Source: Xanthomarina sp. F2636L (lineage in GTDB: Bacteria; Bacteroidota; Bacteroidia; Flavobacteriales; Flavobacteriaceae). Taken from it: DNA of 34,916 bases. The translations under genes and the position numbers were made by a program. The notes under the pieces are model-generated. The model was given only the letters and a program-made list of their open reading frames with translations, was not told the origin of the DNA and did not search any database. Where the stretch lies: NCBI RefSeq assembly GCF_026410195.1, contig NZ_JAPMLM010000067.1, positions 5,001 through 39,916 of the forward strand, in the 5' to 3' direction. Of this stretch, positions 33,483 through 34,916 are shown in pieces; the first letter of the stretch is position 1, and each line of letters starts with the position of its first letter.

Positions 33483-34916
33483 ATGAAACTAAATTACCCT
33501 CAAAAAAATAAACTTCTAATTCTATTCATACTATTATTTTCAATAAATTTTAGTTATTCACAACATAGAAGTGTGCAACAGGCAGAGACATATTTACAAG
33601 AGAAAGGAGAGGTAACTTTCAGCTTTCAAGTAAATAACGTTTCAGAGTTAGAACAATGGACATCACAACTTTCCATTCTTAATTTTGACTCAAGAACAAA
33701 TACAGTTTATGCATGGGCAAACACTCAACAATTTAGACAATTTCAAAGTCGTGGAATTACCTTTTTTGTAGACTCAAATGATAATGAAGCACAAGGCATT
33801 GTTATGTCCAACGAATTACCAGCTTCTGAAAGACGTGGACCATACCCATTAACTTTCCCACTGACTGCCTATCCAACTTATGCAGATTATGCAACACAAA
33901 TGCAAGAGTTTGCAATCAATCATCCTGATATTTGTGAATTAGTGGATATAGGTGGCACAACCGAAGGTGTTGGTGGAGGAAATAAACGGTTATTATTTCT
34001 GAAGCTTTCAGATAATATAGGTACTGAAGAAGCTGAACCTAAAGTGATGTATACCTCGTCTATTCATGGTGATGAAATTACAGGTTACCCTTTAATGCTT
34101 AATTTAATTAATTATTTTATAACGGCCTATAAAGATACAGGGCATTCAGATCATAATCGAATTAAAAACTTAATTGATAATTCAGAAGTATGGATTAATC
34201 CTATGGCAAATCCAGATGGAACGTATTATAATAATGCTTCAAATACATCAGTTGCGAATGCTAGAAGAGCCAACGCCAATGGATTGGATTTGAATAGAAA
34301 TTACCCTGATAATGTAAATGGACCACACTCAAACGGTCATACCTCATATGAATTAGAAACACAACATTTTATGAACTTAGCAGCCAATACGCACTTTGTG
34401 TTATCTGCTAATTTCCATGGTGGCGTGGAAGTTGTAAATTATCCTTGGGATAATACCTATAACAGACATGCCGATGATGATTGGTTTGTACATGTGTCTA
34501 GAGAGTATGCCGACAATGCCCAAGCTGATGGACCAAATGGATATATGGATTATTTAGATAATGGGATTACCCATGGTGCAGATTGGTACCGAGTGTATGG
34601 TGGACGTCAAGATTATATGAATTTTACACACCAGTGTAAAGAAACGACTGTTGAATTATCTGATGTTAAATTAATTCCTGCAAACCAACTAGTAAATCAC
34701 TGGAATTATAACCGTGAAGCTTTAATTGAATACTTAATCCAAGGAACCTACGGATTTCAGGGAAAAGTAAAAGATGCTGTTAGTGGAAACCCTATTGAAG
34801 CTAAAGTTACTCTAGTTGGTCATGATAATACTGGGTCTCATACGGTAAGTTCTTTACCACATGGCGATTTTTACAGACCGGTTTTTGCAGGAACTTATAA
34901 TATTTTAATTGAAGCA
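33483..34916 (+). CDS. Secreted M14 zinc carboxypeptidase, 5' part (cut by window end)
   Basis: The reading frame is open from ATG 33483 to the last base (478 codons). A signal peptide (about 1-26, ending FSYSQ) is followed by a propeptide-like region (about 27-120) and an M14 metallopeptidase domain (about 128-420). The zinc ligands are H195 and E198 (HGDE) and H312 (FHGG); the proposed catalytic glutamate is E391 (VELSD). Substrate-binding NPDG (243-246) and DLNRNYP (269-275) are present, as in carboxypeptidase D/M-type enzymes. From about 424 a carboxypeptidase regulatory-like beta domain begins (GFQGKVKDAVSGNPIEAKVTL). Further C-terminal domains, possibly a type IX secretion signal, would lie beyond the window. 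The intergenic region (33222-33482) has no clear promoter pair. Confidence 0.95.
   Translation, partial: MKLNYPQKNKLLILFILLFSINFSYSQHRSVQQAETYLQEKGEVTFSFQVNNVSELEQWTSQLSILNFDSRTNTVYAWANTQQFRQFQSRGITFFVDSNDNEAQGIVMSNELPASERRGPYPLTFPLTAYPTYADYATQMQEFAINHPDICELVDIGGTTEGVGGGNKRLLFLKLSDNIGTEEAEPKVMYTSSIHGDEITGYPLMLNLINYFITAYKDTGHSDHNRIKNLIDNSEVWINPMANPDGTYYNNASNTSVANARRANANGLDLNRNYPDNVNGPHSNGHTSYELETQHFMNLAANTHFVLSANFHGGVEVVNYPWDNTYNRHADDDWFVHVSREYADNAQADGPNGYMDYLDNGITHGADWYRVYGGRQDYMNFTHQCKETTVELSDVKLIPANQLVNHWNYNREALIEYLIQGTYGFQGKVKDAVSGNPIEAKVTLVGHDNTGSHTVSSLPHGDFYRPVFAGTYNILIEA

Noticed and set aside
1-34916. CRISPR arrays, insertion sequences, prophage, integron, toxin-antitoxin or restriction-modification genes
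   Set aside because: I looked for spaced direct repeats, transposase-like frames with inverted repeats, and known defence domains; none was found. The genes are housekeeping and the composition looks uniform.

Overview
This window is core chromosome from an AT-rich member of the phylum Bacteroidota, most likely a marine or aquatic Flavobacteriaceae. The evidence is: the 5' end of a 16S rRNA gene whose leader contains the flavobacterial motif TTGAATTGACAGC; promoters of the Bacteroidota type (TTG, about 19-20 nt, TAnnTTTG) in front of many genes; almost no Shine-Dalgarno sequences; and family-specific gene sets (split transketolase, 754-residue aconitase, three SurA/PpiC-type foldases beside a MoxR ATPase, surface lipoproteins with a Cys-Lys-Lys-Asp-Asp-Glu start). 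I cannot name the genus from 262 nt of 16S.

Layout. 1-262 is the start of an rRNA operon on the minus strand, driven by three tandem promoter-like repeats (436-736). Divergent from it is the thrS-infC-rpmI-rplT translation operon (995-4231), closed by a strong terminator. After 629 nt without a convincing gene, a minus-strand block holds dnaB, an AI-2E/PerM-type membrane protein and a secreted amidotransferase-like protein (4930-8847), accA with its own promoter and terminator (8961-9968), and a tgt - LptF/LptG permease - EamA transporter cluster (10104-13315). Plus-strand genes follow: the two transketolase subunits and an outer-membrane beta-barrel (13576-16041). An FKBP-type surface lipoprotein converges on the barrel at a shared terminator. 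Next come an S4-domain protein, a phosphoribosyltransferase, convergent shikimate kinase, tRNA-Lys(UUU) and tRNA-Leu(GAG), TlpA, aconitase, the MoxR/foldase operon (22290-27467), a small SRPBCC pair, an ABC-F ATPase, and a cardiolipin synthase/serine hydrolase pair. A secreted M14 zinc carboxypeptidase (33483 onward) is cut by the window end.

How it works together. Most of the window is housekeeping: translation (rRNA, tRNAs, ThrRS, IF3, L35, L20, TGT, Hsp15-like, ABC-F), replication (DnaB), central metabolism (transketolase, aconitase, acetyl-CoA carboxylase, shikimate kinase) and building of the envelope (LPS export permease, periplasmic foldases, thioredoxin-like TlpA, cardiolipin synthase).

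I found no mobile element, CRISPR array, phage, defence locus or biosynthetic cluster, and nothing I can honestly call a new multi-gene system. The points most worth a second look are: infC opening on an AUA codon, a tRNA-guanine transglycosylase without its zinc cysteines, the triple rRNA promoter, a heptanucleotide repeat between rpmI and rplT, the three-foldase plus MoxR operon, and a secreted protein whose usual database name ('asparagine synthetase B') does not fit its sequence.
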